A stretch of 35,641 nucleotides of DNA, taken from the NCBI GenBank assembly GCA_946186225.1, contig CAMHMK010000004.1, positions 1 to 35,641 of the forward strand, given 5' to 3'. Numbering within the stretch: the first letter of the stretch is position 1; each line of letters starts with the position of its first letter. Source of the DNA: an uncultured Clostridia bacterium. Lineage in GTDB: Bacteria; Bacillota; Clostridia; Oscillospirales; Oscillospiraceae. Position numbers and translations under genes: made by a program. Below, piece after piece: positions 6,966 to 15,139 of the stretch. Under the pieces are notes generated by a model. It was not told the origin of the DNA. It was given only the letters and a program-made list of their open reading frames with translations, and searched no databases.

Positions 6966-8200
6966 CCCATTGCTCCTCCGTTATCCTCATAGTCATTGTA
7001 GGTGACCTCACCGAAGACGTCTGTAATGGCCTCGTTGATCTTGTCCCAGTCCACATCGGCGTCGTCGGGATCGATGGGCTTGTCTTCCCGGTAGACCGAA
7101 ACGTAGATCGCCAGCAGATAGTCTCCGTTCTCGTCCAGGCTCCACTGGTAGTTGAAGTTGTTGAGATTGAATTCGCTTGTGTTCCAGATGGTTTCGCTGA
7201 GCCGGTCCATCATGGCGGAAGCGGTGGCTTCGGTCTGCGCGTCAATCTTCTGCTTGAAGGTGCAGCTTGCCGCAGTCACGTTGTCCTCGATCATATCGCG
7301 GACGAAGGCGGGGATCGCATAGACGTCGTCGATCGTGGTGCGGTTCATCAGCGCGGGCGAATACTTGACGCCGTTGGCCGCCGGGAAGAAGTCGGTGTTC
7401 CACTCGTGGCCGGCAGAGGAGCAGGCGGCATCGTTCATGTTGAAGTTGGCGTAGGAGCCATTGTCGGAGTCCATGTAGCAGTCCACGTGGTACCAGTCGC
7501 CGTCCAGGTTGACCAGATCCCAGGAGTGAATCCGGTCGGAGGAGTGGATCACCTTGCACTCGATGCCCATCATCTGCATGAACAGGCGGAAGGTGGTGGC
7601 GTAGCCCACGCAGACGGCTTGGCGGTTCTTGAGCACGCCGTAGGGATTGTCCACACCGTCGCCGGAGGTGGGGATGACGGTCAGCAGGCCGGTGTCGTTG
7701 GTCAGCTTCGTGGTGAGCCATTTGTAGACGGCCTCTTCCTTCTCATAGTCGGTCATGCCGTCGGTGATCACCTTGCTGAGCACGTTCTTGGCCATATCCA
7801 GCGTCTCCTTGTCGCGGTCGGAGAGCTGGGAGGTATCGCCGGAGCGGTAGGCGTCGGAGATCTGCGTGGTGGAGCGGATCGTGTATTCGCCGGCGATGAC
7901 CACGTCGTCCTCGGCGGCGATATCCTCGGTGGAAGTGCTGACCAGCTTATCCAGCAAGGTATTGAGGTTTTCATTCTGCTTCTGCAGCTCGGCGAGGATG
8001 GCGGAGGAGTCCGCCAGCTTCTCCTGCAGGGCGCTCTGCGCCGCCTTCTGTTCCGCGTTCTGCCTCTGGACCTGGCCCAGCAGATCAGTGACCCGCCAGC
8101 CTAAAAAGCCCATCCCGCCCGCGCTGACCAGGATGGCAAGTACCAGCAGGGCCACGATCAGGCCGCTTCCGCGGGAACGTTTCGTTTTTTCTTCTGACAT
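6962..8200 (-). CDS. Membrane-anchored transglutaminase-like protein
   Basis: A 412-residue protein with a basic N-terminus, one transmembrane segment (about 13-36) and a coiled coil (about 37-86), then an extracytoplasmic domain. Residues 150-250 hold a transglutaminase/papain-like core: Cys197 in AVCVGYATTF, His225 in RIHSWDLV and Asp240 in WYHVDCYMD form the expected Cys-His-Asp triad. In such bacterial proteins the activity can be proteolytic or cross-linking; which applies here is unknown. AAGGA precedes the ATG. It forms an operon with the overlapping downstream lipoprotein gene. The gap to the upstream chromate-transporter genes is about 80 bp, without a clear promoter or terminator. 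Confidence 0.92.
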   Translation of the reverse strand: MSEEKTKRSRGSGLIVALLVLAILVSAGGMGFLGWRVTDLLGQVQRQNAEQKAAQSALQEKLADSSAILAELQKQNENLNTLLDKLVSTSTEDIAAEDDVVIAGEYTIRSTTQISDAYRSGDTSQLSDRDKETLDMAKNVLSKVITDGMTDYEKEEAVYKWLTTKLTNDTGLLTVIPTSGDGVDNPYGVLKNRQAVCVGYATTFRLFMQMMGIECKVIHSSDRIHSWDLVNLDGDWYHVDCYMDSDNGSYANFNMNDAACSSAGHEWNTDFFPAANGVKYSPALMNRTTIDDVYAIPAFVRDMIEDNVTAASCTFKQKIDAQTEATASAMMDRLSETIWNTSEFNLNNFNYQWSLDENGDYLLAIYVSVYREDKPIDPDDADVDWDKINEAITDVFGEVTYNDYEDNGGAMG

Positions 8201-8280
8201 AATGATTCCTTCTTTCTGAGCATTCGAGGGGTTAGCCCTTGCTTATGACGTTGGACTCCATCAAAGGTTCCGAAATTTTT

Positions 8281-8826
8281 CTAGATGATCGGAAAAACGC
8301 CGTAGCAGACCACGCCAAGGGCAGCCGCGATTCCGATGACCGCCGGGATGGAGCATTTTTTGGTGCGGAGCAGGACGAAGCAGAGCACGGCGATTCCCAG
8401 GGCGAAGAGGTCGATCCCCGCCGCCGGAAGGATGTTGCTCCGGAACAGGGTGACAAGCACGCCCAGGATCATGGCGACGCAGATCGGCTTGACCACACGC
8501 AGGATCCCCTGCATGACCGGGCTCTTTTTGAATTTCGTGAAGAAAATCGCCACCGCCAGGGTCAGAGTCAGGGCGGGGCTCAAAACGCCCAGAACCGCCA
8601 CCAGCCCGCCGAAGAAGCCCGCCGTCTGGTTGCCGGCAAAGGTCGCGCAGTTCACGCCCAGTGAACCCGGCGTCATCTCCGCAATGGCGATCAGATTGGA
8701 GATGTCCTCGGCTGTCATCCAGCCGTGGCTTCCCATTTCCTCCATGATCACGGGGACCATCGACATTCCGCCGAAGCTGGTGAAGCCGATTTTGACGAAA
8801 GAGATGAAGAGCTGGAGATAGATCAT
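8281..8826 (-). CDS. Chromate transporter family protein, second subunit
   Basis: A 181-residue hydrophobic protein of the CHR family (Chromate_transp domain), one half-size subunit. It carries the family signatures SFGGMSMVPVIMEEMG near the N-terminus and MTPGSLGVNCATFAGNQTAG around residues 50-70, followed by several membrane segments. The start codon overlaps the stop of the other half-size subunit by 4 nt, the usual layout for paired short-chain CHR proteins that work as a heterodimer. The true substrate in clostridia is not established; chromate efflux is known only for some family members. Confidence 0.93.
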   Translation of the reverse strand: MIYLQLFISFVKIGFTSFGGMSMVPVIMEEMGSHGWMTAEDISNLIAIAEMTPGSLGVNCATFAGNQTAGFFGGLVAVLGVLSPALTLTLAVAIFFTKFKKSPVMQGILRVVKPICVAMILGVLVTLFRSNILPAAGIDLFALGIAVLCFVLLRTKKCSIPAVIGIAAALGVVCYGVFPII

Positions 8827-9434
8827 GACCGGCCTCCCTTCCGCTCCGTCAGAGCCTTAGCGCCCATCCACAGCAGGGCCAGGAGGACGCCGCAGATGAT
8901 CATCAGGATGTTGCTCACATCCGTGAACATGCAGAGCAGAAATGCCGCGCCGCAGATCAGAACGGCGATCTTATCCTTCAGGGCGTCCTTGCCCATGTTC
9001 CAGACCGTGCTGGCAATGATCGCCACGACCGCCGCGTTGACGCCGCGCATGGCGCAGGCGAACCAGACGTTAGACTTGATGGCCGAATAGAAATAGGTGA
9101 CCAGGCTCAGGATGAACACCGCCGGCAGGGTCAGGCCAAAGACAGCCAGGATCCCGCCGGGGATGCCGGCCAGCTGGTAGCCCACCAGCATGCTGACATT
9201 CGTGATCATCACGCCGGGAACAGATTTTCCGACTGTAGTCAGCTCCAGCACGTCCTCGGAGGTCAGAAGCTTGCGCTTGTCCACGTACTCCTCCTCCAGC
9301 TGGAGCAGAATGCTCAGTCCGCTGCCAAAGGTGAAGCAGCCCATTTTGAAAAAGGTTCCGAATATCTGAAGCAGCATCCGCCAGCGCGGCGATGCCGCCT
9401 GCGGCGTCTTCTCTCTCTTTGCGCGGGATCTCAT
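8823..9434 (-). CDS. Chromate transporter family protein, first subunit
   Basis: A 203-residue CHR-family half transporter. The ATG at 9434 lies 8 nt after GAGGAG; the longer open frame upstream of it runs through the promoter and a terminator and is not coding. Features are FKMGCFTFGSGLSILLQLE near the N-terminus, then LTTVGKSVPGVMITNVSMLVG and five or so membrane helices. The charged first 18 residues are probably cytosolic. It overlaps the second subunit by ATGA and has its own consensus promoter. Because it follows an intrinsic terminator of the upstream gene, the pair forms a separate transcription unit, possibly running on into the transglutaminase-like operon. Confidence 0.93.
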   Translation of the reverse strand: MRSRAKREKTPQAASPRWRMLLQIFGTFFKMGCFTFGSGLSILLQLEEEYVDKRKLLTSEDVLELTTVGKSVPGVMITNVSMLVGYQLAGIPGGILAVFGLTLPAVFILSLVTYFYSAIKSNVWFACAMRGVNAAVVAIIASTVWNMGKDALKDKIAVLICGAAFLLCMFTDVSNILMIICGVLLALLWMGAKALTERKGGRS

Positions 9435-9470
9435 GGCATTCTCTCCTCTGTTCCGCTGCATTTCCGCCAT

Positions 9471-9499
9471 ATTATAAAGACGAAAGGCGCCCCTGTCAA
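9471..9499 (-). promoter_or_regulatory. Consensus promoter of the chromate transporter pair
   Basis: On the minus strand, TTGACA (9494-9499), 17 bp and TATAAT (9471-9476), ending 36 bp before the start codon. Confidence 0.88.
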
Positions 9500-9530
9500 G
9501 CGGAAAGCCGTGCGATCCGGAGATCTGCGC

Positions 9531-9563
9531 GAAAAATGCCCCGACCCGGGCGGGTCGGGGCAT
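9531..9563 (-). terminator. Intrinsic terminator of the LTA-synthase-like gene
   Basis: Stem ATGCCCCGACCC/GGGTCGGGGCAT followed on the minus strand by TTTTTC, about 40 nt past the stop codon. It separates this gene from the chromate-transporter promoter. Confidence 0.88.
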
Positions 9564-9604
9564 CGGAATTGCTTGGATTCTGCCGCAGACAGAGGGAAAA
9601 CAGC

Positions 9605-12109
9605 TTAGCCGGATTTGCCCTCCATGGCCGGGATGAGCTGGGCAATGAAGTAGGCAAGAGCGCCGCGGCTCATGCCGGTGGTGATCTCCTCGCCGTTCTT
9701 TGCAGCCTCGGCGATGGTGCGATCCATGGCCTCCCGGGTAAAGGTCTCGGGATCCTTCACGCCGACGTAGGCAGCCGCACGGCGCATCATCTCCATGATG
9801 TCCTCCAGGGTGAAGGTTCTGCCGAGCTTGAATTTCTCGGAGCCATCGATCAGGCCGGCGGCCCAGGCGGCGGAGGCGCATTTGCCCATGGTGGAGTTGG
9901 GCTTGATATCCGTAAAGGGAGCGTTGGACACGGGCTGCAGCTTCAGAAGACGGGCAAGCATGGCGACCTCGTTGTTGTAGAGGGCCGGGTCCTCGCCGTA
10001 GAAGCAGCCGGTGCTCATGCCGGTGATCGCGCCGTGGATGGTCAGCTCATTGACCGCGGCCTCGTACCACTTGCCGGCGGTGTCGAGATACATGGCATGG
10101 GTGACGTTGGAGGATTCGGTATCCGCCAGGTTGAGGGTGCCGAAGGCGAAGCGATAGTAGTCGTTCTCCTCGACGGCCGCGCCGACCGTGAAGCAATTGT
10201 TAACCGCGCCCATGATATCTTCCAGGTACTCCTCGGAGCGTTCTTCCTCGGGGACGAACCAGGTCACAGTCTCGCGCTTGCTGTTGTAGCGGACCTTCTC
10301 GTTGACAAAGCTGCCGTTTTCAATGACAGCCACGTGCTCGGAGTCCGAGAAAATGTCGGTGCCGGTGAGCAGACGGGAGTCGAAGTCCAGGCCGAGGAGG
10401 TTCAGCATGGTGGGCAGGATGTCCTGCGTGCAGCAGTAGGAGTCCACCTCGATGGGCTCCATGCCGCCCTTCCACATCGTGCAGAAGCTGTGATATCTCC
10501 AGAAGGGATCCGCATTCACTGCTTCCGGACCCGCCAGGACGGCGAGCTCGTCGGCGCTCAGGCTGTAGGGGTAGTGGTCAGGGGTCAGGATGATGACGGT
10601 CTTATCCAGGATGCCTTCCTCTTCCAGTCGCTGCACGATGTAGGCCACGGCCTTCTCCAGCTCGAGCTGGCCGGCCATGAAGGCCTTCACGGACTCATTG
10701 CCCTTGACGTTGACGACCAGGTCGCGGTTTTTCTCGGCAATGGGGTTCTCAGCGAAGATGTAGGGAGAGTGGCCGGAGAAGCTCATATAGTGGGCGACGA
10801 AGCGATCCTCGTGGATGTACTCGTCCATCGTCTTCTCCATCATTTCCAGGTCAGAGGTCGGCTTGGTCTGCACCATGTCGAGACCGCAGCCGATGGCCTT
10901 GAAGCTGTAGCCGAAGTTGGAGAACACGTTGACGCGGTTGTAGAAGGTGCCCACGTTGTTGTGGTAGGCAAAGGCCTGTGCGTTGGTCTGATCGGGCATG
11001 ATTCTGCCCAGGACATAGGGATAATATTTATCCATCGAGGCGGCAAGGCTCAGCGAGGCGCGGCTGGGCATCAGGCCGGAGACCATGCAGTATTCGCCGT
11101 TTGAGGTGATGGCGGGGAAGCAGGTGTAGAAGTTCTTGAGGATGATGCCCTCGTGGGTCAGGCGGTAGAGGGTCGGCGTCAGCTCGGGGTCGATCATATA
11201 CATGCTGGCGCTCTCGCAGCAGATGTCGATCACGTTGCAGCCCTCGAACAGGCCGGTATACTCGTTCTTGTTGGTCGGATACTTCTTGGCAAAGTAGTTG
11301 CTCAGATCCTTCCGCTCCTCGGTGTCGGCGGACTTGACCAGCGTGTCGAAGTCCATGCCGGGGATCACGTTCAGCTCGGTTCCCTCCGGATGCGGACCGG
11401 TAAACTGGGCGTTGGCGTCCACCAGAACGGCGGGATGGAAGTAGAAATCGTGCAGGTCGATGGCTTGGGCCGTGACAAGGCCAAAGTAGGAGGTCCGGCG
11501 GACCATGCCGGTGGAGCTGCTCGTCATGGAGCGCTTGGCGCCGGGGTTGATCATCATTGGGACGATGGAGCCGGCGGCAAACACGGCAATCAGGGGCAGA
11601 AGCAGCACATTGCGCTTCCAGCCCTGTCCAAAGCTGAGCCATCTGGCGCGCTTGCGGATCAGGTAGAAGGCGGGGATCGGCAGGAAGTAGAGGATGATCA
11701 TCGGCAGGCACTTCACGATGGCATGCATCATGACGTTGAAGAAGCCGTTGATCGCCTCGCCGCCCATAGAAACCACGGAGGCGGGCATCAGATCATCAAA
11801 AATCTTGTAGTAGACGGTTTGCACGCTGAAATGCAGACCCATGAAGGCCAGCAGAATTGTCGTCACGATCGCATTTGCGCGGGAGCTATGGGTGAGTTGG
11901 GTCAGCAGCGTCATCAGAGCCGCCACGGCCAGCGTAAAGCCGATGGCAAACACGATCTGGACGGTAAACCCGAAGACAAACAGATGTAAGGCAAACTCAC
12001 AAACCGACAGGGCAACCGCGAAAAACAAAAAGCGAAGGACGGTCTGGCGAACTGTTCCCGGCGTAAACGGTCCGGAGGATTCGCGAATGTTCTCTTTCTT
12101 GGATTTCAA
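9605..12109 (-). CDS. LTA-synthase-like sulfatase-fold membrane enzyme with C-terminal SLH-like repeats
   Basis: An 834-residue protein starting at TTG (12109), with AGGAG 8 nt upstream. About five membrane helices span residues 20-190. The extracytoplasmic part matches the LTA synthase/phosphoglycerol transferase pattern: Glu299 in NVIDICCES, the likely nucleophile Thr335 in AITSNGEY, His447 in FSGHSPY and Asp511-His512 in TPDHYPY as metal ligands. It probably transfers glycerol-phosphate or a related group to a surface polymer. From about residue 673 the protein departs from ordinary LtaS: WYEAAVNELTIHGAITG and FTDIKPNSTMGKCASAAWAAGLIDG look like two degenerate SLH repeats, with a third weaker one at the end. 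This suggests the enzyme is tethered to the polymer that SLH proteins bind. It is monocistronic. Confidence 0.93.
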   Translation of the reverse strand: MKSKKENIRESSGPFTPGTVRQTVLRFLFFAVALSVCEFALHLFVFGFTVQIVFAIGFTLAVAALMTLLTQLTHSSRANAIVTTILLAFMGLHFSVQTVYYKIFDDLMPASVVSMGGEAINGFFNVMMHAIVKCLPMIILYFLPIPAFYLIRKRARWLSFGQGWKRNVLLLPLIAVFAAGSIVPMMINPGAKRSMTSSSTGMVRRTSYFGLVTAQAIDLHDFYFHPAVLVDANAQFTGPHPEGTELNVIPGMDFDTLVKSADTEERKDLSNYFAKKYPTNKNEYTGLFEGCNVIDICCESASMYMIDPELTPTLYRLTHEGIILKNFYTCFPAITSNGEYCMVSGLMPSRASLSLAASMDKYYPYVLGRIMPDQTNAQAFAYHNNVGTFYNRVNVFSNFGYSFKAIGCGLDMVQTKPTSDLEMMEKTMDEYIHEDRFVAHYMSFSGHSPYIFAENPIAEKNRDLVVNVKGNESVKAFMAGQLELEKAVAYIVQRLEEEGILDKTVIILTPDHYPYSLSADELAVLAGPEAVNADPFWRYHSFCTMWKGGMEPIEVDSYCCTQDILPTMLNLLGLDFDSRLLTGTDIFSDSEHVAVIENGSFVNEKVRYNSKRETVTWFVPEEERSEEYLEDIMGAVNNCFTVGAAVEENDYYRFAFGTLNLADTESSNVTHAMYLDTAGKWYEAAVNELTIHGAITGMSTGCFYGEDPALYNNEVAMLARLLKLQPVSNAPFTDIKPNSTMGKCASAAWAAGLIDGSEKFKLGRTFTLEDIMEMMRRAAAYVGVKDPETFTREAMDRTIAEAAKNGEEITTGMSRGALAYFIAQLIPAMEGKSG

Positions 12110-12177
12110 TGGTTCGTCTCCTATTCTGCGAGGCAGCCGGCAGGGCAGCCTCTAAAATCTATTAAAATGACTTATAT

Positions 12178-12206
12178 ATTTTAATCGCAATTGAAGGAGT
12201 TGTCAA
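12178..12206 (-). promoter_or_regulatory. Promoter of the LTA-synthase-like gene
   Basis: On the minus strand, TTGACA (12201-12206), 17 bp and TAAAAT (12178-12183), followed by an A/T-rich leader of about 60 nt. Confidence 0.82.
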
Positions 12207-12311
12207 GCGCTAATCGACGGAAAACATAGAATCTCTATGGAAAATAATCCTCAATATCCAAGATTTTTCCGGTTCCGGGCAGGATCGGCACGGCTTTTGA
12301 CGAAAGAATGC

Positions 12312-12340
12312 TTGCAAAAAAGCCGGCGGACGGTTATACT
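12312..12340 (+). promoter_or_regulatory. Promoter of the 194-aa protein gene
   Basis: TTGCAA (12312-12317), 17 bp, TATACT (12335-12340), 37 bp upstream of the start codon. It is divergent from the LTA-synthase-like promoter. Confidence 0.72.
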
Positions 12341-12377
12341 GTTGGCGGCGGGATCTCCCGCGGAAGGAGCGGATCTC

Positions 12378-12962
12378 ATGCGAATCGAACAGTTTGTAAT
12401 GGCCTATCAGGTCGAGCAGGACCGGCTGACGGCCATGGTTCCGGAGGGCTTCACAGTGCTGCGCCCCGTGCTCCGCGTCAACGCCGAGCTGCGCAATCAC
12501 CGCCGGCCCTATCTGGAATTCAACCTCCCGGCGGAGGGCTTCGGCAAGCGGGGCTGGCTGAACATCGGCAGGTGGACGGAGCCGGAGCTGGGCTTTGAGC
12601 GGGACGGGAAGACGGTGATCTTCCGGTCTGCGTTTCTGGAATATGTCTTTACCCCCAACGGCGGTCCGGGCGGCTGCCCGGCAAGCCGCGACAACGACGG
12701 CTGCTTCTATGCAGACGAAGCGGGCTGGCGCTTTGTTCCCGCGGAGCCCATCGGAAGCCGGATGGAATTCTGCGACCTCCTCTTTGCCTGGAAGTTCGCT
12801 CCCGGCGACGCCAGCGGGGTCAGCGTGGGCGGCAAGACCGTTCCGGCCTATCCATCCCTGAAAAAGAAGGAATATGAACCAATCCCCCTCACGCCGCAGA
12901 ACGCGGCCCATCTGCCCTGCGAGAAAATGCTCGGGCAGTACAGGGTTGTATTTGACCGGTAA
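12378..12962 (+). CDS. Conserved-looking 194-aa protein, possibly acetoacetate-decarboxylase-like fold
   Basis: A 194-residue soluble protein without signal peptide or membrane segments. The ATG follows AAGGAG at good spacing. The N-terminus (QFVMAYQVEQDRLTAMVPEGF, then RPVLRVNAELR and PYLEFNLP) recalls the opening strands of acetoacetate-decarboxylase-like or DUF2071-type beta-barrels, where a 'substrate at pH-tuned pocket' layout is common. This is weak pattern similarity only, and no catalytic Lys can be assigned. A Cys pair and Gly/Pro-rich loop lie near residues 95-105. It is a single gene with its own promoter, followed by the repeat element and a shared terminator with larC. Confidence 0.85.
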   Translation: MRIEQFVMAYQVEQDRLTAMVPEGFTVLRPVLRVNAELRNHRRPYLEFNLPAEGFGKRGWLNIGRWTEPELGFERDGKTVIFRSAFLEYVFTPNGGPGGCPASRDNDGCFYADEAGWRFVPAEPIGSRMEFCDLLFAWKFAPGDASGVSVGGKTVPAYPSLKKKEYEPIPLTPQNAAHLPCEKMLGQYRVVFDR

Positions 12963-12968
12963 TCATAC

Positions 12969-13005
12969 GATCTTTTGATAAAAAGGTTACTTTTTATCAA
13001 TGATC
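12969..13005. repeat. Hairpin flanking repeat copy 2
   Basis: Stem TTGATAAAAAG/CTTTTTATCAA (12975-12985 and 12990-13000, loop GTTA) is bracketed by GATC on both sides. It directly abuts the 89-base repeat, making a chain of four hairpins. Whether it belongs to the repeat cannot be told, since copy 1 starts at the window edge. It may instead be the terminator of the upstream gene. Confidence 0.7.
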
Positions 13006-13094
13006 GCATGAGACGACTTTCCAGCACGATGTGCTGGAAAGTCTGCGCGAAGCGCAGCATAATTCAATGAACCATTTCATTGAATTTTAGTATC
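13006..13094. repeat. Multi-hairpin dispersed repeat, copy 2
   Basis: Second copy of the element at 1-89. Hairpins: GACTTTCCAGCAC/GTGCTGGAAAGTC (13 bp), CTGCGC/GCGCAG, and AATTCAATGAA/TTCATTGAATT. Relative to copy 1 the C57-G80 pair is replaced by A13062-T13085, a compensatory change that keeps the third stem. An A13016-T13042 pair also extends the first stem where copy 1 has G-G. It lies between two convergent genes. Confidence 0.8.
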
Positions 13095-13101
13095 GAGGGT
13101 T

Positions 13102-13142
13102 CAAACGGGACGTGCCGCAGGTTATGCGGCACGTCCCGTTTG
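13102..13142. terminator. Strong bidirectional hairpin terminator
   Basis: An 18-bp perfect stem (13102-13119 with 13125-13142, 5-nt loop) lies 10 nt from the larC stop and downstream of the convergent 194-aa gene. U tracts are weak on both sides. Confidence 0.75.
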
Positions 13143-13151
13143 GTATTCGCA

Positions 13152-14390
13152 TCAAGGAAGGGCGGCCAGGATCTCCTCCAGGCTGCAGCCCCGTTCGCGG
13201 GCAAGGCGGATCAGATCGTCCGCCTCGTATTTCTCGCGCGTGACGCCCCAGCCGGTCGAGCATTTCCGGCGGACCGGACCGAGCTGGGTCTGGACGGTCT
13301 GAACGCATCTGGCGAGGGTGTGGCGGCGGAGCAGCTGCTCCCGGACGCCGATCGTGGCGGTATGGCGGAAGAGGGCGCGGACCAGGGTCTCGCGGTCCTC
13401 AGGTTTACATAAGAGCTGAAGCAGGACGCCGGGGCGGTTCTTCTTCATCCCTGCGGGGAGGGTCCAGACCTCCAGCGCGCCGGCTTCGTAGAGGGCCTCC
13501 ATGGCAAAGCCGACGGCCTCGGGGGTCATATCGTCGAGATTGCAGGAAAGCTCCAGGACGGAATCCCCGGTCTGGGCAGTCCGGCCCAGCATGGCGCGGA
13601 CGCAGTTGGCCGCCGGGAAGTCCTTTTTGCCCATGCCGTAGCCGACGGCATCCACCGTCATAGCGGGCATGGGGCCGTATTCCGCAGCAAACTGGCGCAG
13701 CAGGGCCGCGCCGGTCGGGGTGCAGAGCTCGCCCTTGAGATCTCCGGCATAGATCGGCACGCCCTGGAGAATCTGGGCCGTGGCCGGGGCCGGGACCGGG
13801 AGGATGCCGTGGGCGCAGCGAACCTGGCCGCTGCCCACGCAGATCGGCGAGACAACGACCCGCTCCGGGGCGAGCCGCTCCATCAACAGGCAGACCGCGG
13901 TCACGTCTGCGATGGCGTCCATCGTGCCGACCTCGTGGAAATGGATCTCCTCCACCGGGACGCCGTGGACCCGGCTCTCGGCCTCGGCGATCCGGCGATA
14001 GACGGCCAGAACGTTGGCGCGGACTGTCTCGGAGACCGGCAGGTCCGCGACGATGTGGGACACGTCGTGCAGACTGCTGTGGTGATGATGATGTTCGGAA
14101 TGGTGGTCGTGGTCGTGCTCGTGATGATGCTCGTGGTCGTGCTCGTGATGATGCTCGTGCGCGTGGTCGTGCAGGTGCTCGTCCTCCTCCGCGCCGTTCA
14201 CGGTCACGGTCACGTGGGTGCCGGTGATGCCGCATTTCACGGCGGGCGCAGCGTGGTATTCCACGCCGGGGATGCCGAGTGCGTTCAGCGCCGCGAGGGC
14301 GGCATCGCGATCCGGACAGAGCTCCAGCAGGGCGGCAGTCAGCATATCGCCCGCCGCACCCATGGCGCAGTCGAGATACAGGGTCTTCAT
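13152..14390 (-). CDS. larC: Nickel-pincer cofactor nickel insertase LarC
   Basis: A 412-residue LarC, the CTP-dependent enzyme that inserts nickel into the pyridinium-3,5-bisthiocarboxylic acid mononucleotide to complete the NPN cofactor of lactate racemase. The N-terminus [16 protein letters not shown] is the family signature. Residues 72-108 are an extremely His-rich linker (about 22 His), a plausible nickel store. [14 protein letters not shown] and [19 protein letters not shown] follow. The C-terminal part ([29 protein letters not shown]) is the LarC2 portion, here in one unbroken frame, unlike Lactobacillus plantarum where larC1/larC2 are joined by frameshifting. The start overlaps larB by ATGA. 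It is the last gene of the minus-strand block. Confidence 0.96.
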   Translation of the reverse strand: MKTLYLDCAMGAAGDMLTAALLELCPDRDAALAALNALGIPGVEYHAAPAVKCGITGTHVTVTVNGAEEDEHLHDHAHEHHHEHDHEHHHEHDHDHHSEHHHHHSSLHDVSHIVADLPVSETVRANVLAVYRRIAEAESRVHGVPVEEIHFHEVGTMDAIADVTAVCLLMERLAPERVVVSPICVGSGQVRCAHGILPVPAPATAQILQGVPIYAGDLKGELCTPTGAALLRQFAAEYGPMPAMTVDAVGYGMGKKDFPAANCVRAMLGRTAQTGDSVLELSCNLDDMTPEAVGFAMEALYEAGALEVWTLPAGMKKNRPGVLLQLLCKPEDRETLVRALFRHTATIGVREQLLRRHTLARCVQTVQTQLGPVRRKCSTGWGVTREKYEADDLIRLARERGCSLEEILAALP

Positions 14391-15139
14391 GGTTTTGCCT
14401 CCATGTGATTGATTCGGTTGGCCAGGAACCCCGCGCCGAAGCCGTTATCGATGTTGACCACGGAGACGCCGGAGGCGCAGGAATTGAGCATGGACAGAAG
14501 GGCCGAGAGTCCGTTCAGCGAGGCCCCGTAGCCCACGCTGGTGGGCACGGCGATCACCGGGCAGTCCACCAGACCGCCGATCACGCTGGCCAGCGCCCCC
14601 TCCATACCCGCGATGGCGATCACGACGGAGGCGTTCATCAGCACGTCGAGATGGGACATCAGCCGGTGCAAGCCGGCCACGCCCACGTCATAAAGGCGTA
14701 CCACGGCGCTGCCCTCGACCTCGGCGGTCAAGGCGGCTTCCTCCGCCACCGGGATATCGCTGGTGCCGCCGGTGGCGACGACGATCTTCCCCAGCCCGGA
14801 GGGCTTGGGGATCGGCCCCAAAATGCCGACCCGCGCCTCCGGGCGGTAGTCGATGGGATGGACGGCGGAGACGGCCCGGGCGGTCTCCGCGCTGAGGCGG
14901 GTGATCAGCACCGTCTTCTGCCCGTTTGCCAGCATGGCGTCCAGGATGCCGATGATCTGCACGGCGGTCTTTCCTGCGCCGTAGATGACCTCGGCCGAGC
15001 CGGTGCGCAGCTTGCGGTGGAGATCGACCTTCGCAAAGCCGAGATCGGCAAAGGGGGCCGCCTTCAGGCGAAGGGCGGCCTCGTCCACGCTGACCGTGCC
15101 TTCGGCGACAGCGCGGAGCAGGTCCTTGAGTTCGTTCAT
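14387..15139 (-). CDS. larB: Pyridinium-3,5-biscarboxylic acid mononucleotide synthase LarB
   Basis: A 250-residue LarB, which carboxylates and hydrolyses nicotinic acid adenine dinucleotide in the first step of NPN cofactor synthesis. The ATG at 15139 overlaps the end of larE by 4 nt; the open frame upstream of it lies inside larE. The N-terminal part ([25 protein letters not shown]) is typical. The C-terminal half is the PurE/AIR-carboxylase-like domain with [44 protein letters not shown] and the closing [12 protein letters not shown]. Confidence 0.96.
   Translation of the reverse strand: MNELKDLLRAVAEGTVSVDEAALRLKAAPFADLGFAKVDLHRKLRTGSAEVIYGAGKTAVQIIGILDAMLANGQKTVLITRLSAETARAVSAVHPIDYRPEARVGILGPIPKPSGLGKIVVATGGTSDIPVAEEAALTAEVEGSAVVRLYDVGVAGLHRLMSHLDVLMNASVVIAIAGMEGALASVIGGLVDCPVIAVPTSVGYGASLNGLSALLSMLNSCASGVSVVNIDNGFGAGFLANRINHMEAKP

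Noticed and set aside
9435..9881. N-terminal extension of the first chromate-transporter subunit
   Set aside because: The upstream frame runs across a consensus promoter and the terminator of the neighbouring gene, and an RBS-supported ATG lies at 9434.
14080..14180. Near-tandem repeated DNA (GTGGTCGTG, GATGATGCTCGTG and similar), like a short repeat array
   Set aside because: It encodes the His/Asp/Glu-rich linker of LarC in frame. There are no spacers of CRISPR type.
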